Assembly (NCBI GenBank): GCA_963682025.1
Contig: OY821522.1
Coordinates: 26,365,652 to 26,429,651, forward strand
Source: Cordilura impudica
Taxonomy: Eukaryota; Arthropoda; Insecta; Diptera; Scathophagidae
Length of the DNA stretch: 64,000 nt
Direction of reading: 5' to 3'
Position 1 is the stretch's first letter. The number at the start of each line of letters is the position of its first letter. Below, piece by piece: positions 11,214 to 22,305 of the stretch. The position numbers and the translations under genes were made by a program. The notes under the pieces are model-generated. The model ran no database searches. It had not been told where the DNA came from and saw only the letters and a program-made list of their open reading frames with translations.

Positions 11214-12889
11214 CCCCAAAATTATAGCTTAAATTAGATTTTAGATTTCAATTTTATAAAATGTTAAAATTTTATTGACTGCAGGATTCTCCAGCGGAAT
11301 TAACTTCCAAGCTTTTCAGGATATAATTCAGGTATTTGAGGTTTAAAAGTTCGAATAGTATGACCGATAAGTCGTTGCTAGTTTATTTCTTCTGTGGGTA
11401 GACTGTCCTTAAATAGATTTTTATCCGTTTTAAAAAAAGTTTCTTAGAAGTATTGTTTTTAACAAATTTCTAGGCTTAGATATCAGTATCCTAACTAGTT
11501 ACGGAAAACATAAATCTGCCGATAGCGAATCTATGTCCGGATAGTTAGTTAAAAGAAAAAAAAAAAAAGGGAAAAAGTGTGAAGTATACTGGTTTGTCTG
11601 ATTGATGTTAGTTACAGTATATTCTGTTAAACTCCATAACCCTATTTGTTACATTATTTTTACATCGATATGAACTGAGCTTTATTAAAATCCTTTTTCA
11701 TTTTCACATCACAAATGTAAGAAAGTTACAAAAAAAAAAAAAAAAACATTTAAAATAACATAACAATTTTTATTTGATTTGATATTAGAAAATCAAGACT
11801 GTCTTATACTGACAAATTGTAACCACGCGTTCCATGCACCTTGCATAGAAAACTGTCTTTATCAATCGTCAGAGCGCCCAGATTGTAAAAAGCCATGCAA
11901 TTTGGCAGATTTAAAAAAAATTACTTTTCCGATCCGAACTAATCTGGTTGAGAAAAATACAGTAACTGTACGTGGAAAAGCTCGTGGAGCTATGAGCAAA
12001 AAGTATCCAACTAGAAATGTAGTTAGGAAAATTTTACAGGAAAATGAAAATCCCTTGCTTGACTTTAGTTCAAACCCAACTCAAATAGAAAGAATCGAAA
12101 AATCATCTCCTATTCATACTGCTACTGCTCCACCAGCACATGAGCCAATAATGCCACAATCTCCAAATAATCCTTCTATAGACAATCGTTTACAGGATGA
12201 TGTTACTGTGAATACGCGTCAGCTCACACAAATTATTGAAAACAGTATTGTAAAAATTTTACGCAATTTGAACCTTGTCCCAAATAATCGACAAAATAGC
12301 GAAGAAGCTATAACAAACCCTAGAAACCCCCAACAACTTCCTGGGAATAACATACAACATTCAGGCCATAGGACTCAAAACTATGCTCATGATCAACCTA
12401 CATTTAGAAACAATCAACCATATATTTCCACTAATGGCTTACAAAATGCTCGACATAGTGAAAACAATTTACCAAATATTGGGTATAACCCACCTGCCGC
12501 TTTTGTTTCTAATGAATACCCTTTTAATGAATTACATTATAATAGTCCTCGTGCGGACAAAGTTACTTCCATTATTCAAAATTGGAATTTAAAATTTGAT
12601 GGATCAACTAACGGATTACGTGTAGAAGAATTTTTATATAGAATTCGTTCATTAACATCAGTTAACTTTAACAATAATTTTGATATAATATGCAAAAATT
12701 TGCATATATTGCTAAAAGGTAAAGCCCTTGATTGGTACTGGGGTTACCACAAGAAAGTTGAATCTATAAAATGGGTAGAGTTTTGTGCGGCTATAAAGTA
12801 CCAATATAAAGATTTTAAGTCAGACTTTGATTTGAGAGAGGAATTGCGATATAGGAAAATGCAAACAGGAGAGTCTTTCGATGAGTTTT
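11214..12889 (+). repeat. First copy of tandemly duplicated leader-gag segment
   Basis: About 1.68 kb that is nearly identical to 12890-14702. It begins in the leader (CCAAAATTATAGCTTAAAT) and ends inside gag at the codons for DEFF, where it is joined directly to a second copy of the leader. Relative to the second copy it lacks about 140 bp (between CAATTTTTA and TTTGATTTGATATTAG) that contain the gag start codon and the first two RING cysteines. Confidence 0.93.
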
Positions 12890-12912
12890 TCCAAAATTAT
12901 AGCTTAAATTAG
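11779..12912 (+). pseudogene. Truncated duplicate of gag
   Basis: Open for 377 codons but without an ATG: the frame enters at the middle of the RING (ILENQDCLILTNCNHAFH). It follows the real gag almost residue for residue, then leaves it after DEFF to read the duplicated leader (QNYSLN, stop). A Cys of the last RING pair is changed (SERPDC instead of SECPDC), and the zinc knuckle is absent. It lies between the primer site and the real gag and would be carried in the RNA leader. Probably a by-product of the duplication and not a translated gene. Confidence 0.85.
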
Positions 12913-14702
12913 ATTTTAGATTTCAATTTTATAAAATGTTAAAATTTTATTGACTGCAGGATTCTCCAGCGGAATTAACTTCCAAGCTTTTCAGGATATA
13001 ATTCAGGTATTTGAGGCTTAAAAGTTCGAATAGTATGACCGATAAGTCGTTGCTAGTTTATTTCTTCTGTGGGTAGACTGTCCTTAAATAGATTTTTATC
13101 CGTTTTAAAAAAAGTTTCTTAGAAGTATTGTTTTTAACAAATTTCTAGGCTTAGATATCAGTATCCTAACTAGTTACGGAAAACATAAATCTGCCGATAG
13201 CGAATCTATGTCCGGATAGTAAGTTAAAAGAAAAAAAAAAAAAAGGGAAAAAGTGTGAAGTATACTGGTTTGTCTGATTGATGTTAGTTACAATATATTC
13301 TGTTAAACTCCATAACCCTATTTGTTACATTATTTTAACATCGATATGAACTGAGCTTTATTAAAATCCTTTTTCATTTTCACATCACAAATGTAAGAAA
13401 GTTACAAAAAAAAAAAAAAAAAAACATTTAAAATAACATAACAATTTTTAAAGCAATTTTAACTAGGAATTTATCCATTTTTTGTTCGAAAGTTTACCTA
13501 AAAATGGATCGTACCCCTTCAAAGCAACAAAGTGGAGCCTTGAGCTTGAATGCCCAGCATTCAGATATTATTTGCATTATTTGTAAAGATTTGATATTAG
13601 AAAATCAAGACCGTCTTATACTGACAAATTGTAACCACGCGTTCCATACACCTTGCATAGAAAACCGTCTTTATCAATCGTCAGAATGCCCAGATTGTAA
13701 AAAGCCATGCAATTTGGCAGATTTAAAAAAATTTACTTTTCCGATCCGAACTAATCTGGTTGAGAAAAATACAGTAACTGTACGTGGAAAAGCGCGTGGA
13801 GCTATGAGCAAAAAGTATCCAACTAGAAATGTAGTTAGGAAAATTTTACAGGAAAATGAAAATCCCTTGCTTGACTTTAGTTCAAACCCAATTCAAATAG
13901 AAAGAATCGAAAAATCATCTCCTATTCATACTGCTACTGCTTCTCCAGCACATGAGCCAATAATGCCACAATCTCCAAATAATCCTTCTATAGACAATCG
14001 TTTACAGGATGATGTTACTGTGAATACGCGTCAGCTCACACAAATTATTGAAAACAGTATTGTAAAAATTTTACGCAATTTGAACCTTATCCCAAATAAT
14101 CGACAAAATAGCGAAGAAGCTATGACAAACCCTAGAAACCCCCAACAACTTCCTGGGAATAACATACAACATTCAGGCCATAGGACTCAAAACTATGCTC
14201 ATGATCAACCTACATTTAGAAACAATCAACCATATATTTCCACTAATGGCTTACAAAATGCTCGAAATAGTGAAAACAATTTACCAAATATTGGGTATAA
14301 CCCACCTGCCGCTTTTGTTCCTAATGAATACCCTTTTAATGAATTACATTATAATAGTCCTCGTGTGGACAAAGTTACTTCCACTATTCAAAATTGGAAT
14401 TTAAAATTTGATGGATCAACAAACGGATTACGTGTAGAAGAATTTTTATATAGAATTCGTTCATTAACATCAGTTAACTTTAACAATGATTTTGATATAA
14501 TATGCAAAAATTTGCATATATTGCTAAAAGGTAAAGCCCTTGATTGGTACTGGGGTTACCACAAGAAAGTTGAATCTATAAAATGGGTAGAGTTTTGTGC
14601 GGCTATAAAGTACCAATATAAAGATTTTAAGTCAGACTTTGATTTGAGAGAGGAATTGCGATATAGGAAAATGCAAACAGGAGAGTCTTTCGATGAGTTT
14701 TT
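12890..14702 (+). repeat. Second copy of the duplicated leader-gag segment
   Basis: The full-length copy that contains the gag start. It differs from the first by a small number of substitutions and by the 140-bp segment missing there. The junction between copies (TTTTTCCAAAATTATAG) shares only a base or two between leader and gag, suggesting non-homologous joining or template switching during reverse transcription. Confidence 0.93.
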
Positions 14703-15219
14703 CGAAGATGTGTCCGCTATTACGGATAAACTTGACTGTTCTATTTCTGATGAGGAGTTAATACAAATTTTGACTAAAAATTTACGTTCAGACATACGTC
14801 ATGATTTGCTTTATGTATCTATATATTCTATAGCACATTTACGAAAATTAGTTCAGAAGCGCGAAAATTTAATGAAAGATGATTACTTTCGTAAAAGTGC
14901 TCTTCCAACGCCACACACCAATAACTTTTCTCAACGAAATGTCGCGGAGTTAGAGTTTTCAGAACCACGAGAAATAATTAGCACCCATAATTCTGGCCTT
15001 TCGGTTGATGCCATTCACGAAACACAAACGCCATCCAAGTGTTGGAATTGTGAAAGAGTAGGACATAACTGGCAAGACTGTCTAAGCGATAGAAAAATTT
15101 TTTGTTATGGTTGCGGGGCTAAAGATACATACAAACCTCAGTGTTTAAAATGTTCGCTTAAAAATTCTCCAATTTCAAAAAACTATGTAACTCAAAAACA
15201 ACAACAGCCACCAACATAA
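13504..15219 (+). CDS. Gag protein with N-terminal RING-H2 finger
   Basis: Structural protein of the Ty3-type element, 571 residues, starting at ATG 13504 (MDRTPSKQQ), the first ATG after the last leader stop. Residues 24-65 form a C3H2C3 RING-H2 pattern: C24-x2-C27-x15-C43-x-H45-x2-H48-x2-C51-x10-C62-x2-C65. In cellular proteins this usually marks E3 ubiquitin ligases. A low-complexity N/Q/P-rich linker (about 150-290) follows, then a Ty3-type capsid region (about 300-430, with LKGKALDWYWGY and MQTGESFDEFF). Near the C terminus is a CCHC knuckle (C513-x2-C-x4-H-x4-C526) and a degenerate second one (C534-x2-C with Thr in place of His). A slippery heptamer overlaps the final codons. The frame is intact; RING activity is inference. 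Confidence 0.92.
   Translation: MDRTPSKQQSGALSLNAQHSDIICIICKDLILENQDRLILTNCNHAFHTPCIENRLYQSSECPDCKKPCNLADLKKFTFPIRTNLVEKNTVTVRGKARGAMSKKYPTRNVVRKILQENENPLLDFSSNPIQIERIEKSSPIHTATASPAHEPIMPQSPNNPSIDNRLQDDVTVNTRQLTQIIENSIVKILRNLNLIPNNRQNSEEAMTNPRNPQQLPGNNIQHSGHRTQNYAHDQPTFRNNQPYISTNGLQNARNSENNLPNIGYNPPAAFVPNEYPFNELHYNSPRVDKVTSTIQNWNLKFDGSTNGLRVEEFLYRIRSLTSVNFNNDFDIICKNLHILLKGKALDWYWGYHKKVESIKWVEFCAAIKYQYKDFKSDFDLREELRYRKMQTGESFDEFFEDVSAITDKLDCSISDEELIQILTKNLRSDIRHDLLYVSIYSIAHLRKLVQKRENLMKDDYFRKSALPTPHTNNFSQRNVAELEFSEPREIISTHNSGLSVDAIHETQTPSKCWNCERVGHNWQDCLSDRKIFCYGCGAKDTYKPQCLKCSLKNSPISKNYVTQKQQQPPT
15177..15183 (+). promoter_or_regulatory. Candidate -1 ribosomal frameshift site
   Basis: A AAA AAC, in the correct phase relative to gag (tcA AAA AAC, codons at 15175, 15178 and 15181). 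A -1 shift leads into a frame that is open to the TAG at 15367-15369, past the gag stop at 15217. This is a canonical retroviral-type heptamer. No pseudoknot was assessed. Confidence 0.65.
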
Positions 15220-15291
15220 ATGTATCGGTTGCTACTCAGACAAGCCCTGATTTTCAAAAAAATATTTCAATTTTGAAACGTAAACAGATAA

Positions 15292-18200
15292 ATAATAACA
15301 ATTCAGAAAAAATTTTGTATCCTATCCGTCAATATCATGAAAGATGGCAAGAGTACTGTCCCTTTCCGTAGTTATTTTAAGATGCAAAAGCTCACCTCTA
15401 AGTACACCATTTCTACTATCATAGACAATGCTGATGATAGAAGGTTTTATGCCAAAATAAGTTTCTTAAATTTTGTACAATTAGGATTACTCGATACTGG
15501 TGCTAATATTAGCTGTGTTGGTAGTGATCTTGCAAAACATGATTTCTCCAAGTATAAGCAATTTATTAACGTTAAGTCCTACGTAAAAACTGCAGATGGT
15601 AACTTACAGCGGGTTTTAGGTTTTCTTGACACTGATATAACATTTAAGTCGCAAGTTCATCGTATGAAGATCTGGATTGTGCCTTCATTGTCACAAAATT
15701 TAATTTTAGGTTTAGACTTTTGGAAATTATTTGCGTTAGCTCCAGAATTGTTTGAATCTGCAATTGTTAGCTGTCCTTCCGAATTTTCTGCTCTAAATGA
15801 GTTCTCCGAAGTGCTGTCCGTAAATATTGAAAATTCTGACACAGTTTCAGATAAACATAAATATCCCCTTACTGCTAGCCAAGTGAACCAGTTAGAAGCT
15901 ATAATAGCATTATTTCCAAGTTTTGAGGCACAAGGACTGGGAAAAACTGGCTTAATCAAGCATAACATTGACGTGGGAGAGGCCACACCTATTAAACAAC
16001 GGTTTTATCCAGTATCTCCTGCCGTAGAGAAACTGATGTATAAAGAAATAGATCGAATGTTGGCTTTAGGAGTAATTGAGCAATCATCATCCCCATGGAG
16101 TTCCCCAATGCGCTTAGTAGTTAAGCCGAATAAAGTCCGTTTATGCTTGGATGCTAGAAGGGTCAATCAATTGATAAAAAAGGATGCATATCCTCTTCCA
16201 AGCATTGAGGGAATATTTGCGAGAATTCCAAAAGCAAACATTATTTCAAAGCTGGATCTAAAGGATGCTTATTGGCAGATCGGCTTGGCTGATCGAGCTA
16301 AGGCAATAACAGCAGTTACAGTACCTGGCAGGCGCTTATATCAATTTAAGGTAATGCCGTTTGGGCTCTGTAATGCCCCATCAACAATGTGCCGTCTAAT
16401 GGACGAACTTATACCTGCAGAACTTAAGCATTGTGTTTTCGGTTACTTAGATGACCTCATAATTGTTTCAGAGGATTTCGAAACACATCTCTCTGTTCTC
16501 GTTAGAATTTCTGACCAATTCCGCAAAGCAAATTTGACATTAAATATTTCAAAATCTCGTTTTTGTGTAACTGAAACTAAATATCTAGGGTATTTTATCG
16601 GTAAAGGCGGTATTAAAACAGACCCTGAAAAAATTGAATCGATTTTGTCATGGCCAACGCCAAAAAACATTAAACAAGTCCGTGGATTTCTTGGTCTTGC
16701 CGGGTGGTACCGCCGGTTTATTTTAAACTTCTCCTCGGTGGTTTTCCCCATTACTGAAGTACTCTCGACTAAGAAAAAATTTTGTTGGACCCCTGAGGCG
16801 CAACACGCATTCGATAATATAAAGATTCTTTTGACTTCAGCTCCAATTTTAGTAAATCCGGATTTTAACAAAAAGTTTTATATACATTGTAATGCAAGTG
16901 ATTTCGGTATTGGGGCTATTTTGGTACAGCTTGATGATATAGAAGAGGAAAAACCAACCGCGTTCTTTTCAAAAAAACTAAACACCGCCCAACGCAATTA
17001 CAGCGTTACCGAGAGAGAGTGTCTGGCAGCAATCGAGGCGATCAATAGATTTAGATGTTATGTTGAAATGCAAGAGTTTGAAGTTATTACTGACCACGCC
17101 AGTTTGGTATGGCTTATGAACCAAACGGAGTTATCTGGAAGACTGGCACGCTGGGTATTCAAACTCCAGGCTTATAAATTCACCATCAGTCACAGAAAGG
17201 GAAAAGACCATATTGTGCCAGATTCTCTTTCTCGGATCTACTCTAATGAAGTCTGCAGCGTTATACTAGCTGAGCCTGAAGTTGACCTCGGTTCGAAGCA
17301 CTTCCGCGACGATGAGTATGAAAATCTGAAAGCTAAAGTCACTGACAATTCTTCAAAATATCCGGATTTAAAAATATTAGACAAATTTTTATATATTCGC
17401 ACTGATCATTACATGGGTGATGATGAGCAACAGCAAAATTCATGGAAACTATGGATTCCTCAACAATTACGTATGTCCGTTATAACCAGAGCTCACGATT
17501 CTCCTATTTCTTCTCATGGAGGAATATATAAAACTCTAGAAATAATACGGAGAAATTTCTATTGGCCTGGTTTAGTTAGAGATGTCAGAAATTATATACG
17601 TGAATGCGACGTCTGTAAAACCACTAAGGCCCCGAACTTTGCGACAAGACCCGAGTTGGGTAAGCAAGCTATTTCAGAAAGACCTTTTCAACGTCTTTAT
17701 ACTGACATTTTAGGACCTTACCCGAGAAGTAAGCGAGGAACTATTGGCTTGTTAGTAGTGCTTGACCATCTAACGAAATTTCATTGGCTTTGTCCACTAC
17801 GCAAATTTACCGCATCTGCTATTCAAAACTTTTTCTTAGAACATATTTTTCACATTTTCGGCATCCCCGAAATCATAGTCAGTGATAATGGTTCACAATT
17901 TCGTGCAAATGAACTTAATGCATTTTTTACGTCTCTTGGTATACACCACTCATATACTGCCCTCTACTCTCCGCAATCAAATGCCTCAGAGAGAGTGAAC
18001 CGATCTATAATATCTGGAATTCGCGCGTATCTCAAAAAAGATCAGATGGTATGGGACGAAAACTTAAGTTCAATTAGTTGTGCTCTAAGAAATTCATACC
18101 ACCAATCAATTCAAACCTCACCTTATCATGCTCTTTTTGGCATGGATATGATTACACATGGTTCTTCCTACCATCTTCTGAAAAATATTAAACTTCTAGA

Positions 18201-18519
18201 TGAATATGTAAATCCCCTTTCTAGAGATGACAGTTTGGCATTGCTGCGACAAAATATAAAAAAACACATTACTGATGCATATCAAATAAATCAACACCAA
18301 TATAATTTAAGAACTCGTCCTATCTCATATTCAGTCGGACAGGTTGTTTTTAGGAAAAATTTTGCACAGAGCAATTTAGAGAAAAAGTTTAATTCAAAAC
18401 TTGCACCTATTTATTTAAAAGCTAAAGTTCGAGAAAAAGTAGGTAATAATTATTATGTGCTCGAAGATTGTGACGGAAAGTTAGTTGGTACATTCTATGG
18501 GAAAGACATGAGACTGTGA
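15292..18519 (+). CDS. Pol polyprotein (protease, RT, RNase H, integrase)
   Basis: Open from 15292; the first ATG is at 15337 (MKDGKSTVPF), giving 1060 residues, counted here. Protease DTGA at 53-56. RT from about 210, with LDLKDAYWQIGL and the catalytic YLDD at 370-373. RNase H from about 515: the usual first catalytic Asp is replaced by Asn519 (CNASDFGIGA). Integrase: HH finger (HDSPISSH), CDVCK, then D790 (YTDILGP), D850 (SDNGSQF) and E885 (NASERVN), followed by a basic C-terminal domain. The frame after a -1 shift from gag ends about 33 bases downstream of this ATG, so gag and pol do not join in this copy without one more base shift. No env follows. Otherwise intact. Confidence 0.93.
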   Translation: MITIQKKFCILSVNIMKDGKSTVPFRSYFKMQKLTSKYTISTIIDNADDRRFYAKISFLNFVQLGLLDTGANISCVGSDLAKHDFSKYKQFINVKSYVKTADGNLQRVLGFLDTDITFKSQVHRMKIWIVPSLSQNLILGLDFWKLFALAPELFESAIVSCPSEFSALNEFSEVLSVNIENSDTVSDKHKYPLTASQVNQLEAIIALFPSFEAQGLGKTGLIKHNIDVGEATPIKQRFYPVSPAVEKLMYKEIDRMLALGVIEQSSSPWSSPMRLVVKPNKVRLCLDARRVNQLIKKDAYPLPSIEGIFARIPKANIISKLDLKDAYWQIGLADRAKAITAVTVPGRRLYQFKVMPFGLCNAPSTMCRLMDELIPAELKHCVFGYLDDLIIVSEDFETHLSVLVRISDQFRKANLTLNISKSRFCVTETKYLGYFIGKGGIKTDPEKIESILSWPTPKNIKQVRGFLGLAGWYRRFILNFSSVVFPITEVLSTKKKFCWTPEAQHAFDNIKILLTSAPILVNPDFNKKFYIHCNASDFGIGAILVQLDDIEEEKPTAFFSKKLNTAQRNYSVTERECLAAIEAINRFRCYVEMQEFEVITDHASLVWLMNQTELSGRLARWVFKLQAYKFTISHRKGKDHIVPDSLSRIYSNEVCSVILAEPEVDLGSKHFRDDEYENLKAKVTDNSSKYPDLKILDKFLYIRTDHYMGDDEQQQNSWKLWIPQQLRMSVITRAHDSPISSHGGIYKTLEIIRRNFYWPGLVRDVRNYIRECDVCKTTKAPNFATRPELGKQAISERPFQRLYTDILGPYPRSKRGTIGLLVVLDHLTKFHWLCPLRKFTASAIQNFFLEHIFHIFGIPEIIVSDNGSQFRANELNAFFTSLGIHHSYTALYSPQSNASERVNRSIISGIRAYLKKDQMVWDENLSSISCALRNSYHQSIQTSPYHALFGMDMITHGSSYHLLKNIKLLDEYVNPLSRDDSLALLRQNIKKHITDAYQINQHQYNLRTRPISYSVGQVVFRKNFAQSNLEKKFNSKLAPIYLKAKVREKVGNNYYVLEDCDGKLVGTFYGKDMRL

Positions 18520-19722
18520 AAACTGTCGAGTTTCCTGCTAATACTACAGTAGCACATACCAGTATTATCCGGTTTTGTAACGACCTGTTTTATTCAGAAT
18601 CATTAAAAAAAAAAAACAATATACATACATTTATTTTCTTATTTTTCTTCACTTTGTTAACCAATAATTTTAAGAAGATGTAACTGGAGGCAGTGTAAAC
18701 AAAGATAATTTAAATAAATGGTTCGCAACTTCGCTTAATATTAAAAAATATGAGGTTTGATCATTTTACTAAGTAAATGCACTTTCAGTATATTATTATA
18801 TTATAATATTATATTCAGTATATTAAAGTATAACACTATAGAAATACCAAGATACAAGTTTATTAATGAGTTTTTTTTTCTTCATTCGCATAAAGTCATT
18901 TATCGTAAATAAGTATCAGAGACACATAGCGTCAATTTTTTTCTGCTACACAACTATGTTTTCAAAGCAACTATGTTTCTCTTCACAAGTCAAGACGTAG
19001 GTAACAATACGAAATGCTTTGTACGTCATGGAAATTTCCTTTTCATTTCGGAAGTGATCTAGTAAACATGTTTACGCAAAGGTTAAGATAACCATAGTAC
19101 TAAATTAAGTTCTTTAAAACAATAAAAAGTTTAACGAGTAACATAAAATAATTCATCCGGATTTTCAACGCAATCCCTGAGTAGAAACAAAACATTTTTT
19201 TATATATATTTACGCAATTTGTGTAATCGGAGTGAAGGTAATTTTTTCTGGCTTTAATCTTTAAAGCTACAAAGTTTTTTTTTAAGTATTCTTAATGAAA
19301 CCCTAGGATCTTCAACATCGCCTCATTGGGGATCCTGGCATTACCACGCTATCGGTATCACGTGGGAAAGAAATAATTGCAATATCCATACCCGCCATCT
19401 GGTATCATGCTTTTGGTGCAGTAAATTTCTCCAAAATTGGGATTGTTCTCGCCGGTTCCACTTGAATAGTTGTCGCCACCCAAAATACCCGATAATTACG
19501 AACGGGAAGCACCTCCTACCAGACTTCGAGTTGTAAAAAGAAGGTGTCCGGCCCGAAAGGGAACCACGACTAATTCTGGTCTAGATGATCCTTAAGGGTT
19601 TGGCGCAAAGGAAAGAAGAACAGAAACAACAAAGAGAGAAAATCTTGAGTATAGAAAAATTAAATTTTTTTGTAAACACTGAATTGTTAAAGAAACATTA
19701 ATATCCGTAACTATAATTATTA

Positions 19723-21853
19723 GAGGTTCGATGTTAGTAGACTGAAAATCCCATCCGTCGCATCGAACTTTTCTAATGCCATAAATGAATCGTTGACGTC
19801 AACACCTCAAGATCAACGAAGGGATTGGAAAGTTACAAAAAATATACTAGTGAATGCTGCCACAGAACATATAGGTCTCAAAGAAAATAAACGTAAGGAA
19901 TGGCTATCTGAAGAGACATGGACAATAATTAATGAAAGAAAGAAACTTAAAGCTGCACTTAACTCTGCAAAAACGCGAAGTGAAAAGTCGACTCTTCAAA
20001 ACCAACATGCAAGTCTAGATCGTAAAGTAAAACGCAGTAACCGCAAAGACAAACGCGCATGGACGAATGCCATAGCCGAAGAAGCTCAAGCAGCGGCAGA
20101 GACGAACCGCACCAGTGACTTGTACCGACTCATCGAGAAGTTATCAAGTAACAACTACTCAGTCACAGGTAAACCAGTGAAAGACAACTCTGACACACTA
20201 ATCACGTCCAAAGATGAACAGCTTGAACTTTGGGCTACACACTTCTCTGAAATGTTCACCCCACGCCCACAAGAAACTGCACCTATATGTATCTGCATCA
20301 ATCAAAACACACGATCAAATATCAGTATTACCCCTCCAGTAATATCTGAGATTGTACAAGCCGTAAAAGCGCTTAAAAACAACAAAAGTCCGGGCAACGA
20401 CAACATATCTCCAGAGCTCCTTAAGTTAAACTCCAGAACGAGCGCAGAACTTATTTTTCCCATTATTGAGGAAATCTGGTTATCAGAGATAATTCCAGAC
20501 GAGCTAAAAGAAGGTATTATAGTGAAGATCCCCAAGAAGGGCGACTTAACAAATCGTAACAACTGGCGGGGCATCACACTATTAAGTATGATCAATAAAG
20601 TTTTAGCCCACGTTATAACTAAGAGGTTATCGGACTCTTTAATGCCAGATTTAAGAAGACAACAGGCTGGTTTTTGCCCCAAAAAGTCATGCGTTGATTA
20701 CACTAACTCACTAAGAGTAATAGTAGAGCAGTCAGTTGAATGGCGATCTCCTCTTTACCTTATATTTATCGATTTTGAAAAGGCATTTGACACCCTGGCA
20801 CATGATGTGATTTGGAATGCTCTTGAGTGTAAAGGCGTCCCACGTAAACTTATCCAACTTATAAAATGCCTATACACAGGAGCAAGCTGCCGAATTCTAC
20901 ACGATGGCATGCTTAGCCGTAAGATTGAGGTTGGTACAGGCGTTCGTCAAGGGTGTGTAATGTCACCACTGCTCTTTAATATCGTGCTAGATATTGTGAT
21001 GCAGCACGCAATGGTGGGCAACCGAGGAATAGTATGGGGTTTAAACGAGCGATTAGAGGACCTCGAATACGCAGATGACATATGCCTCCTTTCTCACAGC
21101 CACACTGATATGTCCACAAAATTGAAACGACTTATAGACATATCAGAGAAGGCGGGGCTCAAGATAAATATAAAAAAGACAAAAGTCATGCGTATTAACG
21201 CCGAAAACGTAAATTCCTTCCTGGTAAATAATGAAACTTTAGAAGAAGTCGATACATTCTGCTATCTTGGAGCCATTATCAATCGAACTGGAGGATCTAG
21301 CGAAGATATTGCTAGTCGAATAAAAAAGGGCACACAATCCTTTGGTCTGCTCAATAAAGTGTGGAAATCGTCCACAATATCACGTCGTATTAAAATTAAT
21401 ATATTCAACTCCAACGTAAAATCAACGTTGTTATATGGATGCGAAACTTGGAACGCTGCCTCCCGAGACATTAAATCCTTGCAAGTTTTCGTTAACAAAT
21501 GTCTTCGAAGAATTCTACGAATCTTCTGGCCACGAACTATTTCGAACATCAACCTGTGGCGCGAAACAATGCAAACACCGCTGCGCGTAGAAATACAGAG
21601 AAGAAAGTGGAATTGGATCGGACATACACTCCGCAAACAACCGTCCGATATTGCCCGAAATGCTATTGAATGGAACCCTCAGGGAAGTCGTAGAACAGGG
21701 CGACCAGCTCACACGTGGCGAAGACAAATCGACTCCGAGATAAGAAAAATGCGTAAAAGCTGGAGCGAAGTAAAAACCATAGCGATTGATAGATCTGAGT
21801 GGAGGAAGTTTGTTGAGGCCCTATGCTCCTTATAGGATCGAAGGGAATATATA
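19723..21853 (+). mobile_element. 5'-truncated RTE-type LINE in the 3' LTR
   Basis: A non-LTR retrotransposon flanked by 11-bp duplications TATAATTATTA (19712-19722 and 21854-21864), at a place where the 5' LTR has the uninterrupted sequence. The left edge opens directly into coding sequence, so the endonuclease-bearing 5' part is missing, the usual 5' truncation. The 3' UTR is only about 18 bases after the stop (GGATCGAAGGGAATATATA), ending in a short TA run. Very short 3' UTRs with simple-repeat ends are typical of the RTE clade. Confidence 0.9.
19724..21835 (+). pseudogene. RTE-type ORF2 C-terminal part (reverse transcriptase)
   Basis: A single open frame of about 704 codons from the truncation point; it has no genuine ATG start because the N-terminal endonuclease is gone. 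It contains the linker, then RT motifs in order: NNKSPGNDNISPELLK, IPKKGDLTNRNNWRGIT, IFIDFEKAFDTLAHD, GVRQGCVMSPLLFNIVLD and the catalytic YADDICLLS, then the thumb. The C-terminal block (WNWIGHTLRK, NPQGSRRTGRP, RSEWRKFVEALC) is typical of RTE-like elements. No stop or frameshift in over 2 kb means a recent insertion from an active source. As inserted it cannot move by itself. Confidence 0.9.
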
Positions 21854-22305
21854 TATAATTATTACTTATGAATAGAGATCATTAATATTTTTTTTATCAA
21901 CTCAATTGGTAATGTTACTATATAGTATAACTGTAGAAATCTCTAAATTTTTGTTAAATATGCAAATTACATATTTCAGTTCCCCATCATAAAATCATCA
22001 TTTTCTATTCAACACCCAGTACTACTAATATGTTCGCAGAGGCCTCTACGTCATCAAGGTAATGAACGGGAACATGTTTAGCAACATTATTTGGTGAGTG
22101 ATGGAAACATTAATTTAGCTGACTTTTACATTTGCATATTTAGTATAAATAGAGATACATATATTTAAAAAGCAACAACTGTTTTGGGCAAAGCAGATCA
22201 TGCATCCAGAAATTAAAACTCTCCATAATATTCGTTGTTTGTAATCTATAACCTCTAGCTCTCCCATATTACCAGTTTTTGCTTTTTCCCTTTATCTATA
22301 TCCAT

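Noticed and set aside
18519..18575. An env gene or polypurine tract after pol in the Ty3-type element
   Set aside because: Only 56 bp separate the pol stop from the 3' LTR, without coding capacity and without a clear purine run.
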